Notes: generated from the letters alone by a model not told the origin. A DNA stretch of 64,000 bases from Pieris napi (GCF_905475465.1 NC_062243.1:144001-208000); one strand, 5' to 3'; shown: positions 22,801 to 37,033, counted from the first letter of the stretch. A program made the numbers and translations.

Positions 22801-25800
22801 TAGAAGTGCTCTAGACTTCCCGCTTCTAATAATAATCTACAATAATAATAATACTTAGTAGAAAAAAAATATATTAGTAAAAGTTATCAGTGTAAGTAAT
22901 GAAGTCTTGTGTAAAAGTATTTGGTAAATAAAATAAAAATAAGAATAATTGTTAAGAAATATTTTTGGGCGGATTAAAAACTAGATTATAATTTCCTATA
23001 CTATTTCTTCATTTGTAAATAATTTGCGCATTAAACTATTGCTTCTAGAATTATATATAACGTGAACTAAATTCAGGCTTCAACATCAAAGACTTCAAAA
23101 TAAAACGGAGGTCCCTGGGAAATATTGACACAGTGTAGCGACGTTAATTAATTGTTTATCTTTGCTTAAGTCCACTCAGTTCCCACCGCTTCCTTCGAAC
23201 TAACCTTATTTCATTACGAATTTCAATTACACACTTCATTAATTGTATAATTTAGACGAAGATATCACTTCTGTGTCAAATCTGTAACTGTAACCTCACG
23301 ACTGAGCCATACCTAGCATAACATATTTAGTATCGCAAAGGAAATTATACAATGCCGCAAATACCACCGTAATTATACGACTTACGAAAGCGGAAAAGTA
23401 GTTCCTCATAGTTGTGTTGCGTGGAGTTCTAGCTTTGCCTCTTATATTTGTGTATATTCTATATACTTGTAGATTATATGGTTTCATTCATATAACTTAA
23501 TAAAATAATAAATAGGCCGAACATAATAAAATCTTCATTATATTAAGTTTTATTTACTTAACTTTATAGTCTTTCCTCCAACTTTGATTTTGTTCCCTTT
23601 GGAGTAGAGACTCTTGGGCCGTGGGGATAGACCGGTACCCCAGAGAAGGTACTTTCCACGCTCAACGAGTAAGGATCGGAATACAGAGGGGAAATGCTGC
23701 AAGAGTTAAATGTACACTGCCACAGGGCTCAAACTTTATAAATTTGTTTAAATTTTCTATTTACTAATTTTTAATTATTATTACTATGTACTTGTAGGTT
23801 AAGAATATTGTATATTTGTGTGTTGGAAATAAATATGATACTTTACTAATAATATAAAGCTAATGAGCATGCAGCACATCAGTATAGTGCTCTGGATCGT
23901 TAAAGTCATCTTTTGTAATGAAAATGGCGAGCAGGTGACTGGAGGTAACCCTTCTTCACGCGATTTCTTTCCGAATCGCTACCACGAGACAGAAAGTGTG
24001 ATAAATTACCAGCTTTATTTATTCGTTGTGACACGAGAAATGTCTTATTTATGTGTGAGGCTTCCTATTTTATTGTTTCGGTATGTTTTCAGTGAAACAA
24101 TAATTGTTTTACGTGCTGAAATGGAAGCCTCGCCTCGAATGTTCGAGAATAATATCATTGTTTCTTTTTTAAATATAGCTTGTCTACCTCTGACGTCACG
24201 TCTATTTTGTGTTGAATATTTGAGGAGTGACTCAATCCATTGCCTCAAGGGTTGAGCTTTCATAGCGGTATCAAGAAATATACCTTTGTTGTCAAGTAAA
24301 TAACAGTCTTTAGATTATTAAATCTTTGCCAGACGCTTGTAAGGGGGCAAAAGAGCCGTAACCGCATTACGACGTCATAAGTCACGACAACCATTTTAAT
24401 TCGCGCAGAGAAGGGACATAGATCACTTGGTGCAGCTTGAATCGAATTTTCTTCGCCTCCGAGAAATTTCTCAGAAATGTTTGTAATATGAGAGGGTAAT
24501 TTAATACATAAATTACGTATAAAAGGCGCCTCAAATCGTTCCGCCTAGATATGAATTCACGACGAGCTTTTCGAGTTCTCGAACATAATATTGGTGTTCG
24601 ATTAAATAAAACAAGCCTTGAATTGTTAATGGTTAGGGAAAAGGCTTTATTCTTATCCTTCTTACCTCTCAACAGGAAATAATATTAAAGGGAGAGATTT
24701 GTAAAGTCCTGCAATTGACGTACGCGAAGTAATCACATCAAGTTTAATGGTTATTTTTGTATAGAATACACCGTATCTAATTTAATTCGGTATCAGAAGC
24801 AGCCGAGTGCTTTGTGCGAATTCATTTGAATGGAAGTAGACGAGTTTACCGAATAAACATTCGTCTATTTAATTATACGAAATTAAGGGTACATTTTGAA
24901 ATTCACGAGTCTTCACTCAGTATTGACGTTGACGAATAAGATAAAGCTTTAAATTGAAACGGATGAAGCAAAGACTAGATTACTGAAAATTGTCCTCAAT
25001 TCTATTATAAATATAAGACAGCTGACAAAGATTTATTGGGGTTAATAATCAGGGATATAATTGAGAGATATTCTTTGCATATTGAATATTGCAAGATGAA
25101 ACTAAAATTGTTTTCAAGTATGCACAATAGCCTGCCGGGCGGTTTGCTTACAGAAACATCCAATTTGTGCGTATGAATTTTAAACGAAGTAAATTTCAAT
25201 AACAGAACACTAGAGCGCTCTCTATGAATATTTAAACAGACACGGATCGCGAGCGAACTTAAAAATTTCTACTTAGCGAACTCACTAAACAAGTGCCTTC
25301 TCTTTATGTTTATGAACCTAACATTACCCGAGTTACTACGACTTACACTTCGAGTGCTCTCGTGACAAGAATATGGAAATAAAATAAAGAAGAAAAACTT
25401 ACATCGATCTAATAACAATAAAACACCAATAATCAGCGTAGGATCACATTCAGGCCATTGAAATAACTTTAAAAGTATGATGCCGTAATCCAAAGTCTAA
25501 TATGCTCTTGTATTTCCCGGGATAACTGTGGCTATAAAAGATAATACGCGAGATAAGCCCGCAGCCTTCAGCCTCCGAGCCCTACCTAACATTGTACGTT
25601 TAATAACTTTTATACAACGTATTAGGAATTATAATAACGTGATCGTCTTGTTGATGCACTTACATTTAACGTAGTGCAAAGAAAAACAGCTGTATTCATT
25701 TTCCAAATAACAAATAAACAAAATACACGGAGTATTTAATTTCACTAAATAAAACATAAATTATTAAAGCACTTCAGCAGATCCGTGTTTAATCGTGTTA

Positions 25801-25874
25801 ATTTTTTTTTTGCTAAAGTTATAAAAAATGTATCAATTAGGTTTTTTAATTTATACTTTTTTTTTTAAAGACAA
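22801..25874. other. Mostly AT-rich DNA, no firm gene
   Basis: A GC-richer segment at 23580-23730 reads in part like 'IQRGNAARVKCTLPQGSNF' on the + strand and may be retroelement debris. A 130-codon open frame (23863-24255) begins with ATG but has AT-driven hydrophobic composition and no recognisable domain. Other short frames on the - strand around 24.4-25.5 kb are no better. Confidence 0.35.
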
Positions 25875-26065
25875 TTCACACCAATTGACCGAGTCCCATG
25901 CTAAGCTGGTGAAGCTTGTGTTATGGGTACTAGGCAACGGATATACATACATATTATAGATAGATAGACATATAAATACATATTTAAACACCCAAGACCT
26001 AAGCACAACACCAAATGCTCATCACATCGATGTTCGTCTCAGCCGGGGATCTTTGAGGAATAAAG
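25875..26065. repeat. Degraded interspersed repeat (SINE-like)
   Basis: The segment with 'gaccgagtcccatgctaag', 'gcttgtgttatgggtactag' and 'atatacatacatat' resembles a repeat I recall as common in moths and butterflies. It normally ends in a tRNA-like region, which is only partly preserved here ('agccggggatc'). The family name is not known to me. Confidence 0.5.
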
Positions 26066-28839
26066 ATTTAATTCCCGTAACCAATAAAACGGTGTCTGCG
26101 GCTTTGTCGCGTTACGTGTTCAGTAAAAGTTGTTCAATAGTTGGCAGAAACTGCGTGACACTGGCGTTACGTGACTCGCGTGACCTAATGTCACACATTA
26201 CTTGCTGTTATCACTGTACATTGAACACCTAATAAAATGTGTATAAACTACATATTATAGCGGCTACATTTTATTAGTGCTGTTTCACTGAGAGAATCGC
26301 GCATAGTTCGTCTATAAACTACGTTTTGAAGTGACTAGGAAAAACGATTTTGTAAATGATTGTTCGTTAAATAAATAAATCATATCGAAATCATCAAATT
26401 TATTGTAAATTATACGAACACACATATTCAACTTTGATCTTAAAGAGTTTGGTATAAGATGGACCCATACATGAATAGTACAATTCGAAAATGGATAGGC
26501 GTCGAATGCTGAAATCTTACCGCAACAATATTATAACGCTACATATTAGAGATGAAATTGTGGCACAAACTAGGTAATTTAATTTATACTTCTTAACTGT
26601 GTGTTAGTATTCTGGTAGGCCTCATTTTAAATGAGAAAATGTCATAAATCTTGCTTATACGTTAGAATAACATTGTTAAATACGCGGTTAACAAAATAAT
26701 ATTTTTACACAATAACAGCACTGTAACAATAGGACACACACTTAATATATTTTTCCACGACCCAATTCTCCTCCAATTGACAAGTGAGCCGGTGAAATAA
26801 ATGACAAAGCCACTGTACGGGCATACAATTGTTTTTACATTACACAGCGCATTGTAAATAAATTGTAAATTGGTGTGAAAACGACATTTCGTTCAATTGA
26901 ACAGTGAACGGCGCGGAATGTCTCTCAGATTTTCACTAGATCGTCGAATATCGCTACGTGAATCGAGTATTGACTGCGGTGAACATAAATTGTTTTTGAT
27001 CGACATTTATAAGTATGTAAGGCGTAATATTATTATTGATTTTTTAATTCTTCTGACTAAAAAGTCAGAACCTCAACCCAAATAAACATTAAACAAATGT
27101 GAGCCTTTCCCAACAGTTGTACCTTAACTCGTAAATAGTGAATATAGTATATGTCGGAGCATAACGTCTTTTTAACTAATTTAACTTTGATGTTATTAAA
27201 TTATAATCAATTGGTGATTTTATTTCTTATTTTGTAGCTCTATTAATATTGGAAAATCGAATATACAACAAGTATTAACGGTTTTGAACTAATTAGACTT
27301 TGATTTTGTTAATTTATGAGCTCTGTGACGTATAATGACAATGGCTGTTGACAGATATAAATGTAGTTATGGGATGTCGGCAACAGACGAAGTTACTCAT
27401 GGTGGTAGTATTTTCTCAAAGCTACCGGCCAGCATAACAATTAAGCCGGTTTCGATAATAATTGAGTGCCTAAAAGAGTCTTCACCTTAAGGAAATGCGG
27501 GAAATGGACATACACCTCAAAATCTAATTATATATAGCTAACGCTGTATCACGCACCTTCACCTAATAATGTCAGGCCGCAAACGCCACGTCAGCAGCTG
27601 CCGTAAACGTATTACATATTACATTCAGTGATCTACCCATGAATGGAATATATTCACTTTTGAATCGTATACGCAGTGATGGAAAATAATGTCTAAATTT
27701 TCTAAAAGCAGAAGTTTCATTTCCTTTGTCGGACACTACGTCAAAGTCACGTAATTCGAATTAATGATCATTAATAAAAAGCCGTCTACTCTGATTTCTT
27801 ATTAAGTCTATATTAACGAGGAAAATCACATTTTATGACGTCTGCTTCAATTAATGTCGCGACCCGAAGTGTCGTCCAAAATCTTATTAAATGCCAATAA
27901 ATGTGGAATAAAATTAAGGAATTTAGGCAAATTTATGTAAGAAGCGCACACGGCTGCCAATTTTGATTAGTGTTATGCTTTAATATTTACATCAGAACAG
28001 CTATAGTCCACAATTCTCAAAGAAAGTATATTTTTTGTAGGATGTAAATTGTGACTTATTTGTGTTTCGCCAGTTCAAAAAATGTTTCAGTATGTAATTC
28101 AATGACCGCGTTTTTGTATTTGATTTAGACTGAAATTTAAAACTAAATGACAAGATAACTTGGAAAAAAATTAAATTATGACTAACATAATAAAGAAGAA
28201 TAATTAACAAGGTTCTTAACACAAGTACATTTGTGTTATGTTCAAAGCAACGCGGTGACCACGGCATTGTGGTTAAATTAATCCTTGTTCCACTACTTAA
28301 GCAGTGTCCTATGTGCTATCCTATGTCCTATGTGACATAGTCTAATGTGGCTCTATTCCTAATATTGTTAGGAATCACTTTGCTATATAGGTTTTAGTAA
28401 TAGTATCAAATAGTATCATTTAATTAGGGACGTAATAATAATATTTTGCAGTTAAACGTACCGTACCCTTATCAGATGCAAAATATTTACCTTAACTTTT
28501 TTTTACATTATAATATCTCTAACATTAAAATAATAACGATGCCCATACTTTTGAGTTCGTTAATTATAAGACGCTAAAAAAATTAAAAGAATATTTTCTG
28601 GAATAATATTATTTCCAGTAGGCAGGTTAGGGTACTGTACCTGGAAGTACCAACCCCATATTGTCTAATGGGCAGCGCACTGAGGTCTCGAATCGTGAGG
28701 AACTTGAATTGCGTTATTACCATTCTTCATAAAAGATGACTTTATATATATCATTTTGTAGTGTAATCGGTTATAAAATAAAAATAGCCTTTATACAAAT
28801 ACTACACTAAATCCATGTCATTATGATTTACGCAAGTAC
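26066..28839. other. AT-rich DNA, no gene seen
   Basis: There are only small open frames (for example 26897-27085 on +, 28001-28267 on -), with no domain. A short imperfect tandem of 'cctatgt' units lies at about 28300-28340. Confidence 0.4.
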
Positions 28840-29275
28840 ACGATTTTCCAATTCTACCCTATCCCTTTTATTCCATCTTCCCAAGTTTCTGGTGGGCGTC
28901 CTCTCTTTCTTCTTCCCACTGGAACATTCCAAGTAAGGGTCTTGTTGACCTATCAGCCATCACAAATGCGGGCAATGTGACCGGCCCATTTCCACTTTAA
29001 CTCTTTTGTATGTGTTTCAACATCTTTTATATTGGTACAGCTTCGTATCACACCGTTTTTTACTTTGTCTTTAAGTTTCAATCGAAGAATCGAACATAGC
29101 CCTTTGGCGTACTCCAATCTTCTTGATTACCGCCTTATTGAAAAACCACGTTTGGCATCCATATGACTTACACGGAAGTATGGATGTCCACGACTGCTCT
29201 TTTTAAGTTTAGGTCGGATTTCAGAACTTCTTTTAATGCCCAAAATTTATTCCATGCTAGGTTTACTCGTCTGTT
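28840..29275 (-). pseudogene. RTE-type LINE relic, C-terminal part
   Basis: On the - strand, frameshifted fragments read 'YGCQTWFFNKAVIKKIGVRQ', then a segment corresponding to the 'LKWKWAGHI' region, then 'VGRRKRGRPPETWED' in nearly the order found at the C-terminus of the RTE copy at 57-60 kb. Several stops and frame shifts are present, so this is an old copy. The 5' endonuclease and the catalytic reverse-transcriptase core are missing. Confidence 0.75.
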
Positions 29276-32200
29276 TGTAATAGTGTAATCGGTAGATAAT
29301 TATAAAATTTCGACTTAAATCTTATTCATACAAATTACGACATTTGAAGGAGAAGTTTCAAGTTGACGCAATTTGAATAAAGCAAATCAAACTAATAAGG
29401 ATTATTTAATATTTGACTGTAAAATTAGCGACTTATTAATTAATTATTTATTCAAGGCCCTATTAATTACTTAACCTTTATTACCAGATTGGTATTGAAC
29501 GAAAAGTATTATATTACACAAATAATAGGAAATGTATATGAATGAAAAAAAAATATCCAAATGACTTTGTATTATATATGAAAATCGAAGCCTAACATCA
29601 GATTAGTGTCAAATGTTTACTGATACTGCATAAGCTGGCAATATTTTTTAATTTTACTTAAGAAAAGAAAATTTAGTAAAACACTTCCCCGGTCTAATTA
29701 GTGGCCCGACAATCGCATTACAATTTCTCTGTTTGTAGAGGCCCTCTGCCAACAAGCCTAATGAAACGAAAATTTGTGTTAAATATAATATCGTTTAATG
29801 TAATGTGCTCTCATATTAAATTGACAGTTGAGCAATGGACAATAATGTAGTCCTATGTTCTAGTAAAAAAAACTGAAATGTTATAAAACAAACTATCTGA
29901 GATACATATCAGAAAATAAAGAGAATTTGAGGATAAACAAGTTCTACTATATCGTATATTCAAGTCCCCATAACGGTCACTGCAATTATAATCGCGGTAT
30001 TAAAAGTAATAATTTCGCCGCTTGCACCACCTTACTACATACGTGGACATAAATATTGGATCATACATTACAGCTTTCATACTGATGTGTCCAATATGTC
30101 GTGTCAAAAATGCGCAGTGGAATACTTATTAATAAACTATTGTCTGCTGTACATTTTGATGGTCGCACGCTAAAAGTCACAGAGAGCGGAATGACAGCGT
30201 GATAAATTTCCACGCAATACAAATAACGCACCAGGACAGACAACACGACCACTTTGTAGCTATAACTTTTTATTGTAAAGTGTACGAGAAGTAAATAACA
30301 TAAAAATATGTGGGACTTGAAACAATATTCTTTTATTGTTTGCGATATGTGTGAGTGTGTTGTGTACGATGACATATTGATGATACGAGTATAGACATTT
30401 ACCAATACCTACTACGCCGTATATTATTATATTAAGGTTATATTATAAAGGTATTGTGAACTGTATATGGATTCCCTATTCAATTGAATCAAAATTTTTA
30501 AACATATTTCGGATATTGCGTTTCACCTCATCTACTTTCCCGAGTGAAACCTGATTATATTTTTTTTCTTTAATCTAAACAAAACAGCTTACTTCTCCTA
30601 ATTGATATGTATTTATACAAATTGTGGAAATGTCAAGATTAAGCATAATTAGAGGTGGAATGATGAACAAACAATGTCTCATACACAGTTAATCTAAAAA
30701 AAATGTATGGCTACAATCTGCTTTAATAAAGTTAATTAGTGTGTTTTGCTTTGAGTCAGCCCTTGACTCCAGGACCCTTGACAATGCACGTCGGAGGTCC
30801 TTAAAAGTGGAGTTATGAAGGCATTAATAAGCACTTTTGTCCTTTCCTCGAAGTTCCCCCACCCTTGGTTTATGTGATTTGATAATGCCCCAATTTATGA
30901 CTTATTCTTTTACTGGAAACAAGAGCACTTATTTGTAATCCTCTTGCGTCTGATTTACGTAACAAAATTGTTATACAAAATAAGACAAATTCTAAAAATA
31001 TATTAATATATTATTGTATATATTTAAGTTAAAATTAAACCTAATTTAAAGTTAGTAATATATTTTGTAATTTAGAAAATAATTATTATAAATAATTTGA
31101 ATAATGGTCTCTTTATTTCGTCTTCATGTTTGCACGGGAGAGGCATGCATGCAATATATCTTACACGATCATTTACTGGTAACCGCACAGTCAGCACGTC
31201 CACTGATAAACACACATAAGATATGTACTATATGTAACGAAGATTAATACTAAAACCAAATGTACCATGCGCTGTATCATATGCATTTTAATCACAGTCG
31301 TAATTTTTTTAACAGAAACCTGAAGTATACATAATGTTCATAAGTATATTCATAATATCGAAATAAAAAAAAATCCATAATTGTATCCGTTACAATGTAC
31401 TCTTCTGAAAGTCAAAATACGTAGCAAAACTGAAACACAATAGTGGCTTGTACATTGCAGCGTGGCCCAAAACATGGCCATTAACACATCCGTTACGGCG
31501 CCCCGAGGTAAACAAACACACTAAATATTTCTTCTGCCAACATTGTCACGATTTAGGAGTCTCGTACTCAGAAGGAACATATTTTTTACTTAGCAAACCT
31601 ATTTTAAACAATTTAACATCAAGCATCATTCTATACGTTTAATATTCCCTTTTGTTGTGTATAAAGTGAACTTTTTCTAAATGAAGAAGAGTGTCAGTCT
31701 TCCGATTACTTACTTTAGAGTACCATAAAACTAACAATTTACCCACAATTAACGCAATTCCAGAAAACATACAATGTCAACAGACTCAAACGTTTGAAGG
31801 ATGAAGTATTTGAAACATGTGAGTCGTTCTAGTCGTCCGCTCATTTCAGGGAAACACTCGACTCAAATAAGTAAATTTATTTGAAGGGCCCCTGTCATTG
31901 CTCTCGTACTTTTGATATTGAGGACAAACTAATGAAAAGACCGTATAATTACTAATATTTACTTTGTATGAGCGCTCAGAATGACATCGTACCAGTACTG
32001 TATATCAGCAAGTGTTGGTGATATGCATATAGCTGAACGTGGAAAATCTGGGTATGGAAACTGCATCAAATTAAGTTTATAAAATGCCAACAAAATACAC
32101 AAATAAAGCAATGCTAGAAACACATAACTTCAAATGCATTACAATCGTCAAACATTATATTTAAACTACTGTTCAAAGGAAAAAGCTAATATGCAATCTA

Positions 32201-33085
32201 TTTATTTGTTTCCATCTCGCATCGTTGCGCTGGCTTCAATTAATGCTTTGCGGGAAACTGCTTTAATAAAGTGTTGAAATGTTAATGAGTGTATGTTGTA
32301 GTAAAACAAACAGTTTGAAATTATGATTGCAATTTGAAGATAATGCCAAAATGGTCAATAAAATATCTAAACTTGTATAAAACGTTATTGATAATTTCGG
32401 AAGATAAAAATTACATTAAAGATTTCTCAAACATCATAACGTAGGAGTTATCAATCTGTAACATTGGATGTGCGCCTGCAAATTGATTTTGTACTCATAG
32501 TAATTTCGTCTTTAAATCAAACGTGTAACGATTACATTGGTGTAGAGGAAGGGTTGTCCTGTACACACATTAGCTGCGTCAGCTCTGCAGACTAAACATC
32601 ATCAATCAAGCGGTATCGCGGCAAATACTGCTGCAAACTGAGGCTGAAATCATCCAGAATTACGGAATCGAGAGTTCTCCATTTCAATTTACTGTTTCGC
32701 TTATTGAAGCAAAAATCTGTTTGACTAATTAGTTCGGTAATGGATTTTTTCGAACTTCCTTCACTCGCCAACTTGTTGAAAGTTGTTTGGAAAATTTGGT
32801 TTCACCTTGCGGCTATGAGTGTGTTAAATCGATATAATTTTTTTTAAATCACATTTCATTCATTTACGGTACTTGAAGGAAGTTTTAAAAGATTCGCTTA
32901 CGATTTTCACTTAAACATCATGTTTATCAATCAAGTTACATAATAATTAATTATAATTTTTGATAAGCTTTTAAAAATATTATATCAACGAGAAACCGAC
33001 ATTGTTAATGACACCCATCTTCATATATTCACGAGCAAACCTTGTTGTGTGTGGTTGTGTAACAATGTACGTGGTTTAATCTATA
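29276..33085. other. AT-rich DNA, no gene seen
   Basis: Open frames are short (the longest is 114 codons on -, 30061-30405) and lack domains. No repeat was recognised. Confidence 0.4.
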
Positions 33086-33464
33086 TCTATATATATAAAA
33101 AGAAAATGGTGTTCGTTTGAGGCTCTTTCACGCTTAAACCACTGATCGTATCGACATGAAACTACCACCATTCGATGCGAAATTTTTCTTCGATGGTTTA
33201 TGGCTATTTATTTTTTTAATTCCAACGTTCCTTCATTTTTTTATTTCTGTTTTACTTTTATGAAATTTTTTCCCGCTAATAAAAACAAAAGAGGCTTCCT
33301 AGAACCGCAAAACGTCAACATCTGTTAAAAACTCGATTTTCGAAATATTTCAATTTTCTTAGCGGGAAGTTAAAAAGAAGAATAATAAAAATATAAAAAA
33401 AAAAAATAATGAAACATAAAATTTATTTTAATTCGTCCAGCAAAGCGGGCGCGAAACGGCTAGT
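33086..33464 (+). mobile_element. Non-autonomous Helitron
   Basis: It starts with TC after an A ('a|tctatatatataaaaag') and ends CTAGT before a T, preceded by 'gcgggcgcgaaacgg'. The 5' part 'aaaatggtgttcgtttgagg' matches the style of lepidopteran Helitrons, and the 3' CTAG-type end and A/T target agree with rolling-circle insertion. The length of about 380 bp and lack of any Rep/helicase ORF make it non-autonomous. An alternative TC start lies 6 bases upstream. Confidence 0.65.
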
Positions 33465-33691
33465 TCTATACAATTATAACAACTTGAAATAAATGTTAAT
33501 CTCGTTTAAGTGACAATTCTTTATGACAATTTGAATAAAACAGCAGAGGATACTTGGCAATGATGACTCATTTTCAAGTACAGGAACAATAGTATTAGCA
33601 GAATTCCAGCCTTTCCGCGTCATCCAAGTCCTACTCGTCCACCCATGGGACCTGTTGAAGCTACGCTCACTCGTGCCTACTATGTAGACGT

Positions 33692-33946
33692 ACGACGTCC
33701 GACGTTCCACAACTGAGCGATTCTTAAGGCAATTTCTGCCGCGTACCACCACTATGTTGAACCAGCTGCCCACTGAAGTATTTTCGAACCAATTCGACTT
33801 AGGGTCTTTCAAGAAAAGAGCGTACCAATTCTTAAAAGGCCGGCAGCGCGCTTGCGAGCCTTCTGGCAGTGCGAGTGTCCATGGGCGGCGGTATCACTTA
33901 ACATTATGTGAGCCTCATGTCCGTCTGCCTCCTGTAACAAAAACAA
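33692..33946 (+). mobile_element. 3' fragment of the 9.5-kb LINE family
   Basis: Closely matches 12487-12735 of the intact element, including 'ttccacaactgagcg', 'ccaattcgacttagggtc' and 'ccatgggcggcggtatcac', and ends in an A-rich tail. It is 5'-truncated, as expected when target-primed reverse transcription stops early. Confidence 0.88.
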
Positions 33947-34361
33947 AAGAAAATTCTGCGCTTCGAACAGAATCCATCCGTCGGATATCGAATACCGCTG
34001 ATGTGACTTGTCAACAAATGGAATATAATGTTCCTTTCTTTTTAGTTTGACGTTTCAATTGATCAACTCGTGTTTACAATAATGTCCTAAAATTTATATT
34101 ATCTAGTAGTCAAAAAAAAAAATTACTCCGCAAAAAAAAACACACACTCAGAAGCACCATGTCATCCTCGTAGATTATATTATTGAAACAATTTTCGTAT
34201 TGTATAATACACTACACTAATTAGTTTTTATCTATTTTCAATTTAAACTTTTGGGTTCCTCCATGATAATATGTTGGATGTAATTCTTTCCTTTCAATAT
34301 TCAAATTAATATTTATCAAATAGTATCTAAATATTTTGTTTTTATAAATAAAATAGGTTAA

Positions 34362-34700
34362 TTGTCTGACTTTGGGCGACTCTCTTCCTGGTTCATATTC
34401 AACGACGTACTACAATCAAATATCGATGATGGAACTATCGTTGAAAGACATCTGTCCAACGCATTGAGAAACGATATTCGATCTGAAAGGGAGGCTATGG
34501 TGGAACGTTTAAAGTGGACGTTAAAGAAAGTTTCGAATTGGAGCGATGTGAAATTAGTCCAATTTAAAACAAATAAAACGCAGGCCTGTCTAATGAGTTG
34601 TAAAAGTAGTCCTACCTTCCGGGGTGTTTCTTTGGATTATTTGGATATTGCACTCCGCAGAATGCTCCTTGAAACTTACTACCTGATTCCATCCTCCCCA
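34362..34700 (+). pseudogene. LINE reverse-transcriptase fragment (second family)
   Basis: The open frame from 34362 contains 'NIDDGTIVERHLSNALRND', where DDG sits at the place of the catalytic ADD, then 'KKVSNWSDVKLVQFKTNKTQ' and 'FRGVSLDYL'. This matches the stretch just after the catalytic Asp pair in CR1/Jockey-group enzymes, but it differs enough from the 9.5-kb LINE to be another family. The frame runs on to 34928 with unrelated AT-rich sequence. No endonuclease or C-terminus is present. Confidence 0.7.
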
Positions 34701-35466
34701 GTCAAACTACGCTCGTCTAGAAACCGTTGTATCACTACGCATCAGGAGGGATTGGCCGCAGCCAAGTGTCTGTCAGTCATAAAGGAAATTATAAATATAA
34801 ATCAGTCTAAATTTCTAAATATAAACTTAAAGATAATCATAATAAACTTAAATATTAAGACGTGTCGCGTGGAATTTGTAAATTATTATGCATTTGTAAG
34901 TCGCAATTGCATACTTCATCGTAGATAACTTGCAATTCTCTTTCACTACTTCCTAAAGCTCATTATAATTTTAGTTCTTAAAACTGTGTCAGCTTGTATA
35001 TCAAAACACTAAATTCCCTTGAGGAAGCCAGTCAGTGCAAGGTGAGTCAGTGCAGCAATTATGTTCCACGTACACTAATATTGTAAAATTAAACGGTTTA
35101 CGGCGCGCGGTGTTAAGTTAACGGCTTTTAATGTTAAATTAACTTAGCTGGAAGTGAATTATTCATGCGATGTTTAGTGTGCAATTATATTTTAATACCT
35201 GTGTTTTATTCGTGATACAGAATTTTAAATTTTTGCAAACCATAGACATTTTAGACACCATTACCGTAAATATAGCAAATAAACATTTATTTTATTTTAG
35301 CTATTATACATAATTGAGTTCAAATTGAGGCCTCGTGAGGGAAGAAAAGTATATATAAAAAAAGGGGGAACAGATTGTTAACAATCTTCTAATGTATTCA
35401 TGAATTAATTTAAGTTGACATTTAGAACAACTTTCATTTTTTTTTCTTTTCTTAACTTTTGCGTAA

Positions 35467-35706
35467 TACCAACCGTATCACCTCGACGTCCGTCGTTCCA
35501 CAACTGAGCGTTTTCTAAGGCAGTTTTTGCCGCGCACCACCACTATGTGGAACCAGCTGCCCACTGAAGTATTTCCGAACCAATTCGACTTAGGGTACTT
35601 CAAGAAAAGAGCGCACCAATTCTTGAAATTCTGCTAACGCACTTGCGAGCCTTCTGGCTATGTGAGTGGCCATGGGCGGCGTTTGCCTCCTATTACATAA
35701 AAAATC
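35467..35706 (+). mobile_element. 3' fragment of the 9.5-kb LINE family
   Basis: Matches about 12475-12735 of the intact copy ('cgtatcacctcgacgtcc', 'aaccagctgcccactgaag') with a short deletion before the 'tttgcctcct' end and a short A-rich tail. It lies about 1.3 kb upstream of the DIP-like start codon. Confidence 0.88.
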
Positions 35707-36200
35707 TATTTGTGACTTCCTAATTAAACAACCTGTGCCACAAAGAACGCTTCGGTGAGCGTCGAAACAATTTATACTAAAGTAATAAGTCCTGAGTACA
35801 TACCTCGTTACGATGTATCCTTACCAAGAAGAAAGGCACACAATTGTCAGTCGTTTGGGTTTGAAGAAACTGTATTAGATTGGAACAAAATGAGGTTCGA
35901 CTGATACTGATACCTTACCTCACAATAGTTCACAAAAACGCACAAAACACTCACTATCAAATTATAAATTGACATATACTGTGAAAAATGAGTGAGTACT
36001 CTGTATTTGTAATCTGTTTTTGTATATCAAATTCCATAGTCTATTGTCAGAATAATTATTTAACTAATTTGCAACTGTATTATCTATACGATTCTTTATA
36101 ACAACTTGTCTTGAACCAGAAGTTGATTCTTTTTGGTATTATAATTGTTTACAGATAAATAAGCGGGGCTACTCGGGACGGTAAACGATTTTAAAAAAAT

Positions 36201-36699
36201 GTGCGTGCGTACAAATTAAACATGTCAGAAGTGAAACTTCTTTGGCAAACTAATTTTTAAGTCTTATTCATATTTATACAAATCTAAAACTTTAGAATTC
36301 CGAGACTTGGAGGGAAAAAGGAAGATATGTAAGGAAGAATTTAATTGTCATTAATATTAAAAGTGTCGAAAATTAATACAAATTATTAATTTAATTTATT
36401 TCTTCGATAATAAAAACACGTGGAATTTTAATTTACAATTCGTCATTTGAGATTTCAATAAATTATTTTGCATAAAATTTAAATACTAATATTTCATTAA
36501 TTCTCTTAACGAAATTTTAATTGTAAAAATAGAATTTCTATATGGTAATTCGCCCTTCTCACTCTCTCTCAATCGGTCTCAATCGCTCTCTCCATTTTCT
36601 TCGACAAAAACGCTGCACATCTTCATGACGCTAATATTATTATTATTATTGCGTTTCATCCGTAAAAATGTTACCCTCATGCGCCTAAAGAAGTTTCAC
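36201..36699. repeat. MITE, family M1 copy 2 (beside the DIP-like exon 1)
   Basis: Left end 'gtgcgtgcgtac', then 'gaagtgaaacttctttgg', and right end 'ctaaagaagtttcac', inverted relative to the inner left motif. The body is AT-rich, with 'cgataataaaaacacgtgg', 'ttcgtcatttgagatttc' and a CT-rich stretch near the right end. It aligns along its whole length with 49113-49589, apart from an ATT microsatellite expansion near 36635. It ends about 335 bp before the start codon at 37034. Confidence 0.85.
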
Positions 36700-37033
36700 G
36701 TCACAAACAAATACAGCTTTAAAAAAGTACTCAGTTAATAAAACCTTTTCCTTAAAACAAGTTAAAATCACAGATACTGTTTTGTAGAAATTCAGGCGAT
36801 GAAAAGAATCCCTGCATATTATAAGTTGATCAACACTGCGCAAGCGCGTGTTTCGCTCCTTGAACAGAACAAACTTGCTCCCAACAGTCGCAAATGAATC
36901 GCCGCGCAAGGACATTTTGCGAGCGTTTTCCTAAACATCGTTTCTTTCGAAAGGAAATATTCAAAATTTAAATATCAAATAATGAATAATTTTATGACTA
37001 CTACATATTAGTGACTTGTGAAATATTCTAGTG
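36700..37033 (+). promoter_or_regulatory. Putative promoter/5' UTR of the DIP-like gene
   Basis: This is the only non-repeat DNA between the upstream MITE and the start codon. An in-frame TGA (37019-37021) precedes the ATG. A palindromic 'tttctttcgaaaggaaa' lies near 36940. No TATA box or initiator could be fixed, and a separate upstream 5' UTR exon cannot be excluded. Confidence 0.3.

Noticed and set aside
23863..24255. 130-codon + strand open frame as a gene
   Set aside because: The composition follows the local AT-rich background, there is no domain or splice support, and the antisense is open too.
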